In this document: positions 46,291 to 58,113 of the stretch, piece after piece | How the letters are laid out: the number at the start of each line of letters is the position of its first letter | How positions within the stretch are numbered: the first letter of the stretch is position 1 | Source: Bos javanicus | Lineage: Eukaryota > Chordata > Mammalia > Artiodactyla > Bovidae | DNA length: 64,000 bases | Direction: 5' to 3' | NCBI RefSeq assembly: GCF_032452875.1 | Contig: NC_083882.1 | Span: 57,365,614-57,429,613, forward strand | Made by a program: the position numbers and the translations under genes | Notes under the pieces: generated by a model | The model's database searches: none | The model's input: only the letters and a program-made list of their open reading frames with translations | Told to the model about the DNA's origin: nothing

Positions 46291-47605
46291 TCTAGTACCC
46301 CTGAATTCACACACTTGAACCTATTTTCTCCAAGAAGACAGCTTCTGAGCCACCTGACCTGTTCCTGTAGGATTACAATCACTCAGATATCAGTTTTTGT
46401 TGCTTCACTTGGATGACTTGTTGGCCACTAGGTTACTCTGGTCCTCACTTTTTTAAACCTTAAGCTGCATATATGTCCTAAGCAGGCTCCTCCAAAGAAG
46501 TCTGAGATGCCTTTTTTTTGAAATTATCAGTTAACTCTCAAAATGTTAGGACATTTTTTAAGCTCAAGAATGCCTGTATGGGAAAAATGGGACAGAGATT
46601 TGGTACAGATAATCAAATAGCTTGATAGGAAACATGGGAAAAGAAGGATCATGTATCTAATAGCTAAAAACATGGACCAGGAATAAAAACTGAATTAAAG
46701 TAATATTGAGCTGTTTACTGACAAAGTGCCAGCTCCCAAAAAAAGGCCATTACAAAAATCAGGTGATTGCTGAAATTAATTTTATTAAAGTTACAGCAAG
46801 TAAAGATATCATCTGGGTAGTCTTAGTAGTGTTTTACAGAGATGAAGTTGGGAAAGAGTTTTCAGAGGGTTCTAGGACCTGGGCTGGTAGGTATTAAGGT
46901 AAATCTTGCAAGGCAGGCAGTTGGTTGAAAATTGGGCAGCATCCTTGAAAAACAGCTGGGATAGGTTGACAGAGCAAGATGAGTACCTTAAAGATCTTAA
47001 TAAGCACATGGTTAGTCTTAGTAAGTAGGTGGTTGTCATCAGATCATAGTCTTATACTCTGGGGGGAAGTAGTTCTTGGAACAAGCAGTTCAGAAATTAT
47101 TTTTTGGTGTTGTTGACCATAGGTTTAGGGAAATAATGCCTCATCTGAGTATCATTTCATGGAAGAAATTATGTTAATTTCAGTTCTTAGTACTTATGTT
47201 GTTTAAGCTTTGTTGTCTTTATTTTTGAAAGGCAAGTTTGAGTTTTGAGTAAGATAAAACATGTAAAACATCTATATCTGGGCCTGATTTTGAGCAAATG
47301 TTCAATGTATATTGGCTGTTATTATTTTTATAGGGTTTTATTGAATAAAACATAGACCTTCAGATGCTAACATCAGAGAATCCATGTTCTGGTGTCAGAC
47401 TAATTTCAAATCCTAGAACATCACTTGGTAGCTTTTTTCCTACTGTAAGGTGAAAACTTTAAAATTTATCTTTTCATGTCTCATAATTGGAATGTAAAAA
47501 ATACATTTTTACATTGGATTGCCAATATTTGAACAGAAGTGTCTGAAAGCTGAATGTGTGTGCTTATCCAACCCACACTGTTAACAACCATTGCTTTATT
47601 TGCAG
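46291..47605. other. Intron 5' of the first ANO3 exon seen here
   Basis: No exon found. 47280-47440 ('ctggtgtcagactaatttca', 'cacttggtagcttttttcct') is MIR-like. The last 20 bases form a good polypyrimidine tract plus 'tttgcag' acceptor for the exon at 47606. Confidence 0.55.
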
Positions 47606-47764
47606 AATGACATGAATTACATAGCATCCAGTGGACTTCTATTCAAAGATGGCAAAAAGCGGATTGATTACATCTTGGTTTATAGAAAGTCAAATATACA
47701 ATATGACAAAAGAAACACATTTGAAAAGAACCTCAGAGCGGAAGGCTTAATGTTAGAAAAGGAG
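47606..47764 (+). CDS. ANO3: ANO3 (anoctamin-3) internal exon, 53 codons
   Basis: Encodes 53 residues beginning NDMNYIASSG and ending LRAEGLMLEKE, in phase 0 at both ends. The acceptor is 'tttatttgcag' at 47595-47605 and the donor is GAG|gtaggt. I recognise the 'KRIDYILVYRK' and 'NTFEKNLRAEGL' blocks as anoctamin N-terminal dimerisation domain, with the closest match remembered being ANO3, roughly residues 145-197 of a ~980-residue protein. ANO3 (TMEM16C) is a ten-helix membrane protein expressed mainly in neurons. It is linked to phospholipid scrambling and modulation of Na-activated K channels, and dominant human variants cause craniocervical dystonia. This segment is cytosolic. The continuous open frame extends past the exon to 47794 only by chance. 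ANO4 is the main alternative, less likely given the wording of the match. Confidence 0.95.
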
Positions 47765-49138
47765 GTAGGTGCTTTAATAATATTACCTATATGATACAAT
47801 GTGCTGGAAGAAATATGATATTTTACATTTCAGTATAAAAGGTATAACATATGGCTTTTAAAAACATATAGCAATTTTCTCCCACATGTAAAAGAAATGC
47901 ATATGTATAGTCATATTTTAAAATATTTTCCTTTTTTACTTTATACATTTCTGTAAATTTAAATATTTTGCAAAGGGCATAGCTGTTTTTACATTTTTTA
48001 AAATTAAAGAAGGAATGATCCTGTATAAAGTACAAAACTCTATGAAAAGAAAAACAAAATGTTGAAAGAAATGAGTCTGCCAAACCGTTAATATCTAGAT
48101 TTTAATATTTTAGTAAGCATGTTTGAAATTTGTGTCTAGAGCTCAAATGAGGACTCTAAACTGAAGGTAAATGCTTTAATCTTTAGAACATAGATGTTAA
48201 TATAAGCTGTGTTTTAGTAATGAGATCACTGGAGAGAATGATAAAAAAAAAAAAAAAAAAAAGAGCCTAAAAGTGAGCCTATAAAAAGTAGGAGGGGGAA
48301 ATAAATGGTTGAAGATGTTGGATGTAGGTGGAAGTAGAAGAGATGAGGAGTCACAGAGAAGAGTGGTTACCAGGGTTAAGTGCTGCTCAGAAGTCAAGTG
48401 AGACCAGAAAGAGGCCCAGTTAACTGGAGAATATGGAGATCTTGGTAAAATCAGTGAGAATCTTTTCTCTGAGGAGAGAGACTAGGGCAAGTTGAAGAGT
48501 GACTGGATAATGGAAAAATGGAGGCTGTGGCAAACATCATCTTTTTGCTCATCTGTGAAGGGAAGGATGAATGATAGCCCAAGATGGAAACAAGGTCTCA
48601 TGAGGTTTTACTTCTTTCTTTCTGTTTTCTTTTTTTCTTGTATGTGATGTTTAAATAATGAGAAGGAAGGAAGGGTGAATGGAGAGAGGCAGGGAAAGAA
48701 AGAAATAGAAGAGAAAGATTGAGGAAACAGAAGACAGATGAGTAAAAAAAATTGAAAGGCCTTTAGGTGAAAATTAAGGGTGAGATCCAGTATACAGTTA
48801 GAATATCATGTGTAATATCAGGGAAAATTAAGATTCCTTAATGGTATTCTAAAGTTAATTTTCTGCAATCATTTATTTTGGTTGTCAATGTTATGTTTAC
48901 TTATATTCTTAATTCTAAGAGTATTAACATTGGTTTTTTAAATGGTTGAGTTAATTAGGACTAGATTAATTATCATAATGTTAATGTGTAAAATCAACAA
49001 AAAACAGTTTAAGCGAACAAAACATATTTATGTAATAAGCATGCTAACTTTATATATGAAATAAGCATGTTATTTTTATATATGAAAAAATAGTCTTAAA
49101 ATTTCTAATCAAGAAATTGTTCAGTACTATTTTTATTA
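47765..49138. other. ANO3 intron, A20 run and GA-rich tract
   Basis: A (A)20 run near 48243-48262 precedes an L2/MIR-like stretch (48263-48540, 'cagaagtcaagtgagaccag'), and 48655-48760 is purine-rich (GA repeats). No coding signal. Confidence 0.5.
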
Positions 49139-49712
49139 ATTTTCTATTGCTGCTGAACACATCACCACATATTCAGCAGCTTAAAATAAAACCCATTTGT
49201 TAGCCCACAGTTTTGCAAATCAGAAGTTTGGGTATGGTGAGCACTTGGCTCTGTTTCTTGCAAGACTTAAATCAGTGTGTTGAATAGGCTTGCATTCACA
49301 CCCGGAACTTAGGGTATTCTTTCAAGCTTATGTGGTTGTGATAGAATTCAGTTCCTTGTGGTTGTAGGACTGAAATCCACATCTCCTTGCTAGCTGTAAG
49401 CCAGCTACCTCTCTCAGTTCCTAGAGGCCATTCTGATTCCTTGCTGCATGCTCCCCACCCACGTTCAAAACCAGCAACAGAGACTCCCCTTTGTGTACCT
49501 CTGCTGTTTTGAATCTCTTTTGCCAAGAAGAGTCCCTTTCAGGGAATCATCTGCCATGGAGAATAATCTCTGTTTTAAAAGCGAATGTGCCATATAAAGA
49601 ACTTAATCATGAGACTGAATATGCCATCGTATTCACAGGTCCTGTAGATTGTTCAAGATGAAGACAAGGCATGAAGATCTAAGAGGATTTCTTAGAATTC
49701 TGCCAACCACAT
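49139..49712 (-). mobile_element. MLT1-type LTR (ERVL-MaLR), antisense
   Basis: 'ttctattgctgctgaacaca', 'cagcagcttaaaataaaacc', 'aaaaccagcaacagagactc', 'gtattcacaggtcctgtaga' and 'aattctgccaaccac' follow the reverse complement of MLT1-class LTRs end to end. Ancient solo LTR, no internal sequence. Its polyadenylation side points away from ANO3 transcription. Confidence 0.8.
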
Positions 49713-51084
49713 TAAAAAATTCAATATCCTATGTATTGCCCTTTTAAGCAAGTAGGCGTAGAAATAAACTTAACGCTATGATTATAATATAGAACATAGA
49801 TATGTTTTTGGTTTAAACCTTATGTTAACTGATGACTAAATGGCATCTAAATAGTTATACCTATCTGAACTATCAAATCCAGTGTTTTGCATTATCATGA
49901 ACTTTTATTTCTTCTTAAAATTTTTAGTATTATAGTATGTGTGCTTTATTTGCAACTTAATTTTAATAAGTATTAAATTGAAAATATTTAGGTCTTGTCA
50001 CAGGTGGAAAAGGAAAATGAAATTGTGAAAATATCAGCAAGTACCGGATTTTTAGCAGAAAAAATGGGAGTATTCCCTAGGAAACAAGTTCCAATTTTTA
50101 AAATTTATATTCAACAGAGTTAAGCACTGAGCCTGGCACAGAGTATATCTCAAATCCTCATTAAATTGCATGTTGATGTGGATAGTTTCTAGATAATCAC
50201 ATCAGCAACAGATAATGATTCATGTTTGAAGATTGTGCAGATAAATAGGTAGATGATCTCTGTCAAGATATGTTCTTTGTTATCCAAGTGTATTTCCAGA
50301 CTATATCTGCATTTTACCTTTATCTTATACTTAGTATAGCAAGCTACCATATTCTATATTTTTTTTCAGCTCTCTGCCACCAACTTGCAGAGTGACATTA
50401 TAAAAACATATTTTTAAAATTTCCTTTTTTTCTCAAGAATGAATCTTCTACCTCTTGAAAATCTTGGATGGAATAATTAAATAATAATGTGAAGTGTGAA
50501 GGCTGTGGGTGTTTTGTTACCCTGGAAAAGCCTGCCTGCATCAGAGCTAAACAGAATAGTGCCAGATTGGGAGCTTCTGATTCCAAGGGAGAAAGTAATC
50601 TTGCTTTCTGCCAACCCCATCCCTTCATCAACCCCCTGCTGCAAGGAAATAAAACTATTTTTGTTTTTTTTTTTAAGTAGAGGTATAACAAAAGAGAAAT
50701 TAAGTTGAAGAAGTTATAAGACAATTCATGCTGCTTGGAAAAAATATATACATCTGTATGTATGTATATATTAATATATTTTAGACATACAAAATTAGAA
50801 ATGTTCTAGCTGTATGTGCCCTTAGCTTGATGTTTCACTGGTGGTAGAATTAATGTAGTAATGTCCTTTTGAAGCATCTGCTTTATTTGGGTGTATTAGA
50901 TTTTTTTCACATCTTAAGAGTTGACCAGACTGAATTAATTATCAGTGCTAAGCCAGCTATTCATGATGCTAATTTGAACCTGACATAGTACCTCTTCCAA
51001 AATAATTCTGGCTTATTTGCTTTCTTATCTTCATTGTCTCTCGCTTAGGTACAAGTTACAAAGAATGTGTACTCAAAGTAAGTG
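49713..51084. other. ANO3 intron
   Basis: No exon found. Two overlapping + strand frames (50489-50680 and 50496-50708) and a minus-strand frame over the same bases have no known similarity and lack splice support. 50755-50775 is (TA/TGTA)n-like. Confidence 0.45.
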
Positions 51085-51640
51085 AACTCATTCATTCATT
51101 CATCCATTCAGTGAATGCTTAGTGAGTGACTACTGTGTGCCTGGTGTAGAACTAGGTGCTCAGTAGACATAAATGAACAAAGCAAATATCCCTCCTCTCA
51201 CAGCACTTACATAAACAGACTCATTCATTAGAAGATAATAAACACTATAGAAAAAAAAATGGAGTGAGGTAAGGATGATGGGGTGAAGCAGGCAAGTAAT
51301 AGCAAGTGACCAAATGATGGAAGTAGAGTGAATGAGAGGGAGATTAGTAGGAGAAAGGTTTAACAAGATATGGAGGTGAGGTTGTAAAAGGTTGTGTAGG
51401 TCATTGGAAAAACTTTGGTTTTCACTTTGATTCAAATGAGGTTCTGAGAAATTATATGATCTGAGTTATATTTGAAAGAATAACTCTGGCCATTGTGCTA
51501 TGAATAGACCACTGGGGGCAAGAATATGAGCAAAGGCTCTATTAGAAAACACTGTAAGACTCTAGATCAGAGATGGTGGTGATAGACCAGAGCAGTAGCT
51601 GTGGAAGAAGTGGGGAGCGACCTGTTCTAGCTGTACATGC
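51085..51640 (+). mobile_element. L2-like LINE fragment
   Basis: (CATT)n at 51091-51113, then 'gtgactactgtgtgcctggt', 'gtgctcagtagacataaatg' and 'taactctggccattgtgcta', the same family order as the elements at 6475 and 44220. Confidence 0.55.
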
Positions 51641-53510
51641 TGTGAAGAAAAACAAGCTAGGAACCAACTAATGGTATGAAACCCAAGCTCTCCTATGGTG
51701 GAGGGTAAGCCTTCCCAGATCTATCCCAACACCCATGCATGTAATAGTCATTCCTTCTTCATGCTGCTAATATATTCTGGCAGCCAACATTCCTAGGTTT
51801 TAAGAACCATGATGCTCTGTGGGAGAGTGTGATCTCCATTCATACCAAAATAAGGCTTAGCTCCTGAGAAATGATTTTTTTTTGTCCCAACATCTGCTTA
51901 TTCCTCAAAAGAGATCCCCACTCTCAAACTTCTGAGAAACCATTGGAGAGAATGTAAAGATCTAACATCAGTGCACTTCTCAAGGGATTGGTTGTTATCT
52001 TAAATCATCCCACCCGTACAATGTGTCATTCTGGGAGAGACTGATTTTGTCTGAGTCTAGATTCATTTTCATAGAAGTCTCACTTCCAGATTCTGGGATG
52101 AAATGAGCACTAAATATGTTTTCTTTAATTCTGAGGGTCCCATTTTCTCTGTCTTTGAGTAACTGCTGGAAAGGAATCCACACCTCCCCAGGAACTGAGC
52201 AATGACATAAAAGCATAAGGCACTTTGAATACATAAAGAGGAAAGAGAAATTTCCCAAAGAAACTATAGTCTGTAGAAATACAGTTTTATTACAATTTAT
52301 ACTGAGTTTTATTTTAAAGAAAATTTAAATTTTCAATCACTTGATTCAAGTCCCCAACTTCAGAGTTTTCCCCAAGCATACGCTGTTACTGGCTTTTTAC
52401 TTGTATAATTCAAAGCCTATTATAGAAGGCCTAAAAACCAAGGCAGTGCTCCACCAAAGATGAATCAAGTAGCTATTTACTGAAAAAAAGAAAAAAAAAA
52501 AAGAACTATTCTAGTGAAGCTTTGAAGATAGCCATTACTTTGGCCATGGTCTGATTCTAGAAGCATGCTCTCACTGGGAATGAACATTCTGGTAAACCCC
52601 TTGTACTTGAGCTCTTTATAGTCTAGTCTCTCATAAGACTCAGGACAACTCTATGAGGTAAGACCATTCTCTCCATTTCCCAATCGAGAAAACTGAGGAT
52701 CAGAGAAATTAGGTAATTTCCCCAAGGTCCTAAAGTTAATAAATGATAGAAATGGAATTTGTACTTACCTCTTTGTGATTCTAAACACTGTGTTTTTTCT
52801 TCCATACTGTGTCATTTCTTCCAAGTAGGCATTTAGGATTAAAGAAATTGACCAGAGTACTCAAGTTTGTTAAAAGCTCCTTAGATAATCCCAATGCCCA
52901 CTTTATTTTGCTTAAAAACCTCTTGTCTAGATCAAAGACACAAATTATTATGATCTCTTGCAGAAAACATTATACTAACCTTTTAAGATTCAAGTAAGTA
53001 TGCAAATTTGACAGCTCCGCAAGGTCATGGACTTGTAAGTCTTATACTCTGTTTATCCCCAGAATTGTCATAGGCTCTCACAAGTATAATAGTAATTGCT
53101 CAATAAAATATGCTAGAAGAATAAATGAATGAATAACTGGTATAACTGTCAGTATTGTCTATCCACCTTGAGCAGGAAAAAAAGGATCATGAGAAAGTTT
53201 GCAACCAGAATAACTTCGGAGTCCTAATTGGCTCATGATTATTCTGGTTGGTGGCTCTGGATCTTAATAATGGTCAAGGAAGAAAGCACGCTAACTCACA
53301 TGGATGATTATTTCTTGCATACAATGGCATTATTACATTTTTATTAAGATAATTCTGTGTTAAAAAATTTTATTCATATAAATTCCTTTTAAATCAGCGA
53401 TAATGATTCCTGTGTATATTAAGGGGACAGTGTTCTTCCCTGTAAGGTCAAATTGTGACATGATAATCAGCTCTGATTCTAATTGGCACCTGTTCTGTTG
53501 CCCTTTACAG
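51641..53510. other. ANO3 intron with MIR-like repeat
   Basis: 52630-52760 ('ctccatttcccaatcgagaa', 'gaggatcagagaaattaggt') is a + strand MIR. A-rich run near 52485-52503. The rest is unassigned up to the acceptor 'gttgccctttacag'. Confidence 0.55.
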
Positions 53511-53611
53511 CCAGCTGTTGCAAACTCGGATATCATGTTTATTAAAATTCACATTCCGTGGGACACACTGTGCAAGTATGCAGAGAGACTGAATATTAGG
53601 ATGCCCTTCAG
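53511..53611 (+). CDS. ANO3: ANO3 internal exon, 33 codons plus split Arg
   Basis: The 101-nt exon continues in phase 0 from the previous exon: PAVANSDIMF then IKIHIPWDTLCKYAERLNIR, then MPF and the first two bases of an Arg codon (AG|G). The acceptor is 'tgttgccctttacag' and the donor is TTCAG|gtactt. 'KIHIPWDTLCKYAERLNIRM' is a strongly conserved anoctamin N-terminal signature, at about residues 198-231 of ANO3. The region belongs to the cytosolic dimerisation domain that precedes the first transmembrane helix. A 94-codon open stretch beginning at 53403 overlaps it, but its upstream part is intron. The intron before it is 5,746 bp, the one after 9,596 bp. Confidence 0.96.
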
Positions 53612-54631
53612 GTACTTTCAGGTTTTGTTTCGTTCTATCTCAGAATATGTTAAGGTGAGCCTGTTTTTTTGCAAAGCCAGAGAGTAATAAATGTAATTCT
53701 TTCTGCAGAAGAAATGCTTTTTTCCCCCACCTTTAGTCAATTTTGGCCATTTATCTTACCTTCTAATTTCCTTGCCTAGTGTAAGCTTCCAGGTTCCCTG
53801 GATGCTTTATATCATTTCTAGCTGGACTACACTGGAAGGAGGGAAAGATAGTTGTTTTCTAATTTTACTTACTATTCCCAAGATCAGTCTCACTTATTTA
53901 ATATAGGTAGATGGAACTCTTATTTTTGTGACAGAAGTAAGTGTGTAGCATTCTTATGTATACAGATTCAGCATTCTCTGTATAGCAGTTATCAGGAAAC
54001 TTTCCTCAGGTGCAGATCAACCAGATAGTTTCTTAGCTCTGTCCTCAGTGCCAAAGGATAAATGGTAATGAAAGACCTTCTCAGTTCAAAGATGTTTCAG
54101 TCTTTCCTATAGGCAAGACTACAGGAAAGTCAAAAATTGCATAAACCTATTTCCCCATATTGTGTGTTTTGTGTTATATGCAGAATATATCACTTTCCTT
54201 CCTGATGTCTCACAATGAAATTCAAGTATTTCTACCATGGGTGAACTGGCATTGAAGCTCAGTATGCTTCATCAACTGCTAAAAAAGGTTTTAAAAGATT
54301 CAGGGTAACAAGATGCCAAGGAAAAGAGCCTCTAGATAATGAATTTGCATGAACAGTAAGAGGGCAATTCAAAACTGTGAAGAAATTTATCAGACCTGGT
54401 AACATGGAAGAGACCAGATCTGTGAGAGGGCTGCCAGCCTCAGGTTCCATGACAAGCCTCGAGAGTCTTGTCTTTTTAATCATCTGAAATTCCTCAGGCT
54501 TTGGAAGTTGCACCCACAAGTCATTGCCCACAAAGCAGAAATTGATTAAGTACTGGCAACCACTGAGGAATTTTACAGTGACAATATTAGAATTAGATAC
54601 CTAAATTGACTCCCATTCCTGTTTGGGTCAA
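53612..54631. other. ANO3 intron
   Basis: No repeat or exon identified with confidence. A minus-strand frame of 90 codons (54259-54531) has a plausible-looking composition but no domain I recognise. Confidence 0.45.
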
Positions 54632-54955
54632 TCTCAAGGGAAATCAATCCAGTCAGTCTTAAGGGAAATCGGACCTGAATACTCACTGAAAGGGCTGATG
54701 CTGAAGCTGAAGCTCCAGTATTTTGGTCATCTGATGGGAAAATTGACTCATTGGAAAAGTCACTGGTGCTGGGAAAGATCGAGGGTAGAAGGAGAAGAGG
54801 CTGTCAGAGGATGAGGTGGTTAGCTGGCATCACTGATGCAATGGACATGAACTTGGGCAAACTTTGGGAGATGGTGAGGGACAGAGAGGCCTGGGGCGCT
54901 GCAGTCCATGGAGTTGCTAACAGTCGGACATGACTGGGCAACTGAACAACCTGTT
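54632..54955 (+). mobile_element. BovB 3' fragment
   Basis: 'ggaaatcaatccagtcagtc' to 'ggacatgactgggcaactga'. 5'-truncated in the C-terminal coding region and decayed. Confidence 0.88.
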
Positions 54956-55048
54956 TGAGAAATAGTTTCGAAATCCTCTATACAGATAATTATAAGATAG
55001 GTAAATAATATCTTGAAGAGCTTGGCAAAAATAATAATAGTAACAATA

Positions 55049-55193
55049 TGGGGAGGGAGGTGGGAGGGGGTTTCAGGATGGGGAACACGTGTACACCCCT
55101 GGTGGATTCATGTTGATGTATGGCAAAACCAATACAGTATTGTAAAGTAATTAGCCTCCAATTAAAATACATAAATTTAAATTAAAAAAAAAG
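55049..55193 (+). mobile_element. L1 3' end fragment
   Basis: 'ggggagggaggtgggagggg', 'gtggattcatgttgatgtat' and 'gtaaagtaattagcctccaa', ending in a short A-tract, are the L1 3' terminus in sense orientation. I could not read a clear target duplication. Confidence 0.85.
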
Positions 55194-56805
55194 AACAAAA
55201 GAAGATGAACACAGGAAAGAAAATTCCTTAGAATTCTTTAGCACCTTATATAAATTATTAATATGATATCTATAAGAACCTGAAGTTTGTACATTTTTAT
55301 GAAACTTGATTCCTGAAAGAAGCAAGTAAGGACATATGAAATATTATTTGTGTTGTGATTAGATAGTTTGAAGTCTCCAGAAGACTTCTTTCAATTCAGG
55401 TCATTCTACTGAACCAGTCTTGAGAGCACAAGTAGGTAAATAAACACCGTGCTACTCTACGTCTTTTGACTTCTGAGGAATTTTTTTCCTCCTGACACTA
55501 TGTCTCCTTCTTAAAAAAGCCTTTGATATACATGCCTGTGACTTATTTCAGGCTGACAATGGAGCATATTTGCCTTTTGCTCTATCTGGTTTCTTCTTGT
55601 TTGGTCTGTATGCATACATGCTACACAGAATCATGCAGAATTAAAACAATGAGATTCATTTTAACTTACAAAATTATCAAACACTTTCACAGGTAGTACT
55701 CTTCAAACCTACCACAAATATGGTGAATAATCACATCTGTTGATATGTGGTGAGACTCAATCTTCATAAAATATTCTGAAACAATTTAAAATTATTTTCT
55801 GTGAGACTTAAAACTTTTCATAAGCTTCATATTTTATCTTAAGAAGAAAATTGAAAAATATGTAAAAACATTCCCTGCAATATTTTTTATAATTGTGAAA
55901 AAAGTAAATATGTTCAACGGTAGAGGATTCAAATAAATTAGATATATCCTTGTGATGCAAAATAGTTCATTTATAAAGTGAATGGGTACAAGGACTTCTT
56001 AATGACTGTAGTTAAATAATAAGTAGTAAAATTTAATAAAATATGTATAGGATATGCATTTATTTATACAATGAGATTTTAACAATGTAAAATGAATAGA
56101 AAAAAATTGGAGGAGAATATAATATGCTAAAACGTGATTGCTTCTGATGGGTGGGAGTGAAGTCTTTATTATTTTGTGGGTCCTTATTTATTTTACTTTC
56201 TTACAAAATTATTTTTAGCAAGTTCTAATTTGCTTGCAGGATATAAACAAAGATGCAAAAGAAGTGTAACACCCAAGACAATAACCTACTTTCTGATATC
56301 AGGGTGAAATTGCTAAAAAAAATTCCAAATGAATTTCCATATGCCTTCATCCTGCCCCTATTCCTGTGATTTCACCATTGTTTCTAAGAGGAGTTATAGT
56401 TGAGTTTATGCACAAACTAATTGCCTCATAGATGCAAAAGGAAGAAACCCTTAGAGACTGTCACAAAGCATGCCATTTCAGTAGATTTTATTATTCGGAT
56501 TATGTTCAGGTTAACTGAATATTATGTTTAGATATCTCATCCAAAAAGGTTCATAGCTTCCATTACCTCCTCTGAACTTTATACAAAACACATGTCTGCT
56601 AGAGGTCCAAAAGACTGAATCCTTTTTTGCTGTCCAAGGGGGAATTTGGCATCATCTGATTCTTAGTTCCTGGCCAAGACACTTATTATTAATTTGAAAT
56701 TATACTTTCCTTCAATGAAAAATAAATGTTGGTTAGCATGTTCACTTTGCACCAAATATTTGACACTCATAATTTCAGAAATATTTTTTCTTTCTCTATC
56801 AGTAC
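55194..56805. other. ANO3 intron with old L1-like stretch
   Basis: 55860-56250 ('ataattgtgaaaaaagtaaa', 'attgcttctgatgggtggga') resembles an ancient L1 3' end on the + strand. The rest is unassigned. Confidence 0.4.
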
Positions 56806-57256
56806 TGTTGCAGGAAGGGGGACCCCTTACAGGGCCTGAAACTGGGCTCTTGTCTAACACTCAGAAATGAATTGTCTGAGGAGACACATGTGCTGACAAA
56901 GCAAGAGATTTTATTGGGAAAGGGCACCTGGGTGGAGAGCAGTAGGGTAAGGGAACCCAGGAGAATAGCTCTGGCTGCAGTCTCAGGTTTTATGGTGATG
57001 GGATTAGTTTTCGGATTGTCTTTAGCCAATCAACTGACTCAGAGTCCTTCCAAGATGGATGCCAGAGAGAAGGATTCTGGGAGGTGGTCTGACATGTGGT
57101 GTCTCCTTTTGACCTTTCCCAAACTCTTCTGGTTGGTGGAGGCTTATTAGTTCCATGTTCCTTACCAGGACCTCCTGTCATAAAACAACTCATGCAGATG
57201 GTTACGATGGTGCCTGGCCAGGATAGGCGGTTTCAATCAGGGTGCTTCCCCTAACA
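56806..57256 (-). mobile_element. Solo LTR of an endogenous gammaretrovirus-like element (ERV1 type)
   Basis: On the minus strand this 451-bp block begins TGTTAGGGG and ends CAACA, the expected TG...CA termini, with AATAAA (seen as TTTATT at 56910-56915) near its 3' third. A 4-bp duplication, gtac, flanks it at 56802-56805 and 57257-57260, as in ERV1-class integrations. No gag/pol/env sequence adjoins it, so it is a solo LTR left by recombination between two LTRs. Polyadenylation lies antisense to ANO3, so it should not truncate the host transcript. The family name needs a library search. Confidence 0.88.
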
Positions 57257-57260
57257 GTAC

Positions 57261-57942
57261 TATTCAAGTATGTCCACTCTGCTGTAGTGTATCAGGAAAA
57301 AGTCTTATAAAGACAATGGCAAAAGAATCTAGTGTCACAAGTTTCATATAACTCATTCCACCATCTTGGTTGGATTGTATTATTTTTAAAAATTGAAAAT
57401 CTGTTACAGCATATTGGCCTTTTTCCTCTCATTTCCCTTACTCTTAACTTTTCAGATAACTATTGAGGAACTCTAATTTAAATAATAATCAATATTCTCA
57501 TAATTTTTAAAAAATCTGTATCAAAATTATTTCTTCGTGTCTTTTCCTTAGAAGTTCTTTAAAACCGTTTTGCTGTTATAAATGATATTCATTTTTATTT
57601 TCTGATAAGATTGCATTTGAAAGAAGAGTTATGATACATCAAAAGAAAGAAATATGAAATATATATAGTTACTGTCTCTTTTAATTGATGCTGTGGCTGA
57701 AGTTTCTTCTTTATGTTTTTCAAGATAATGTTTACAAATTCCACATTACTGAAACTTTGAAAAATGCAATTGTGATTCTTCTGATTTAATAATATAAATA
57801 TTAGAAAATATATAGCTTTTCCAAAGTATACCAAAAGAACACTGGTTCAAGAGAAAGTAAAAGAAAAATATCCTGTGACCAAATATGTTCTTGAAATTCA
57901 AAGTTAAACAATAAGTTTATTTACTGTAGGAATTTTTAGAGA
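57261..57942. other. ANO3 intron
   Basis: AT-rich, no recognisable element. A 79-codon minus-strand frame (57595-57834) has no known similarity. Confidence 0.4.
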
Positions 57943-58113
57943 AGTGATTCTCAATCTTCAGAATACATCAAAATTACCTGGGAAACTCAGCAAAAGTAAA
58001 GTTTCCTAGAACCTACACCCAGAGGATAAGATTGGGTATATACGTTTTTAACAAGCATCCCAAGTGATTTTATTATAGTTGGTAGAGAAATATTGTCTTG
58101 AGGATTTTAGTAT
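57943..58113. mobile_element. MER5-like non-autonomous hAT transposon
   Basis: 'agtgattctcaatcttcaga' followed by 'tcaaaattacctgggaaact' at the left end and 'cccaagtgattttattatag' at the right fit the end structure of MER5-type elements. Ancient. Confidence 0.65.

Noticed and set aside
1..47605. Earlier ANO3 exons, the ANO3 promoter, or a nested gene such as MUC15
   Set aside because: I looked for the residues expected just before NDMNYIASSG and for mucin-like Ser/Thr-rich frames and found none; a profile search could still reveal a short exon I missed.
48243..48262. A20 run as the tail of a processed pseudogene or L1
   Set aside because: Sequence before it is unremarkable AT-rich intron without gene or L1 3' end similarity.
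56806..57256. Complete endogenous retrovirus
   Set aside because: Only one LTR is present between the two gtac repeats; no internal coding sequence remains.
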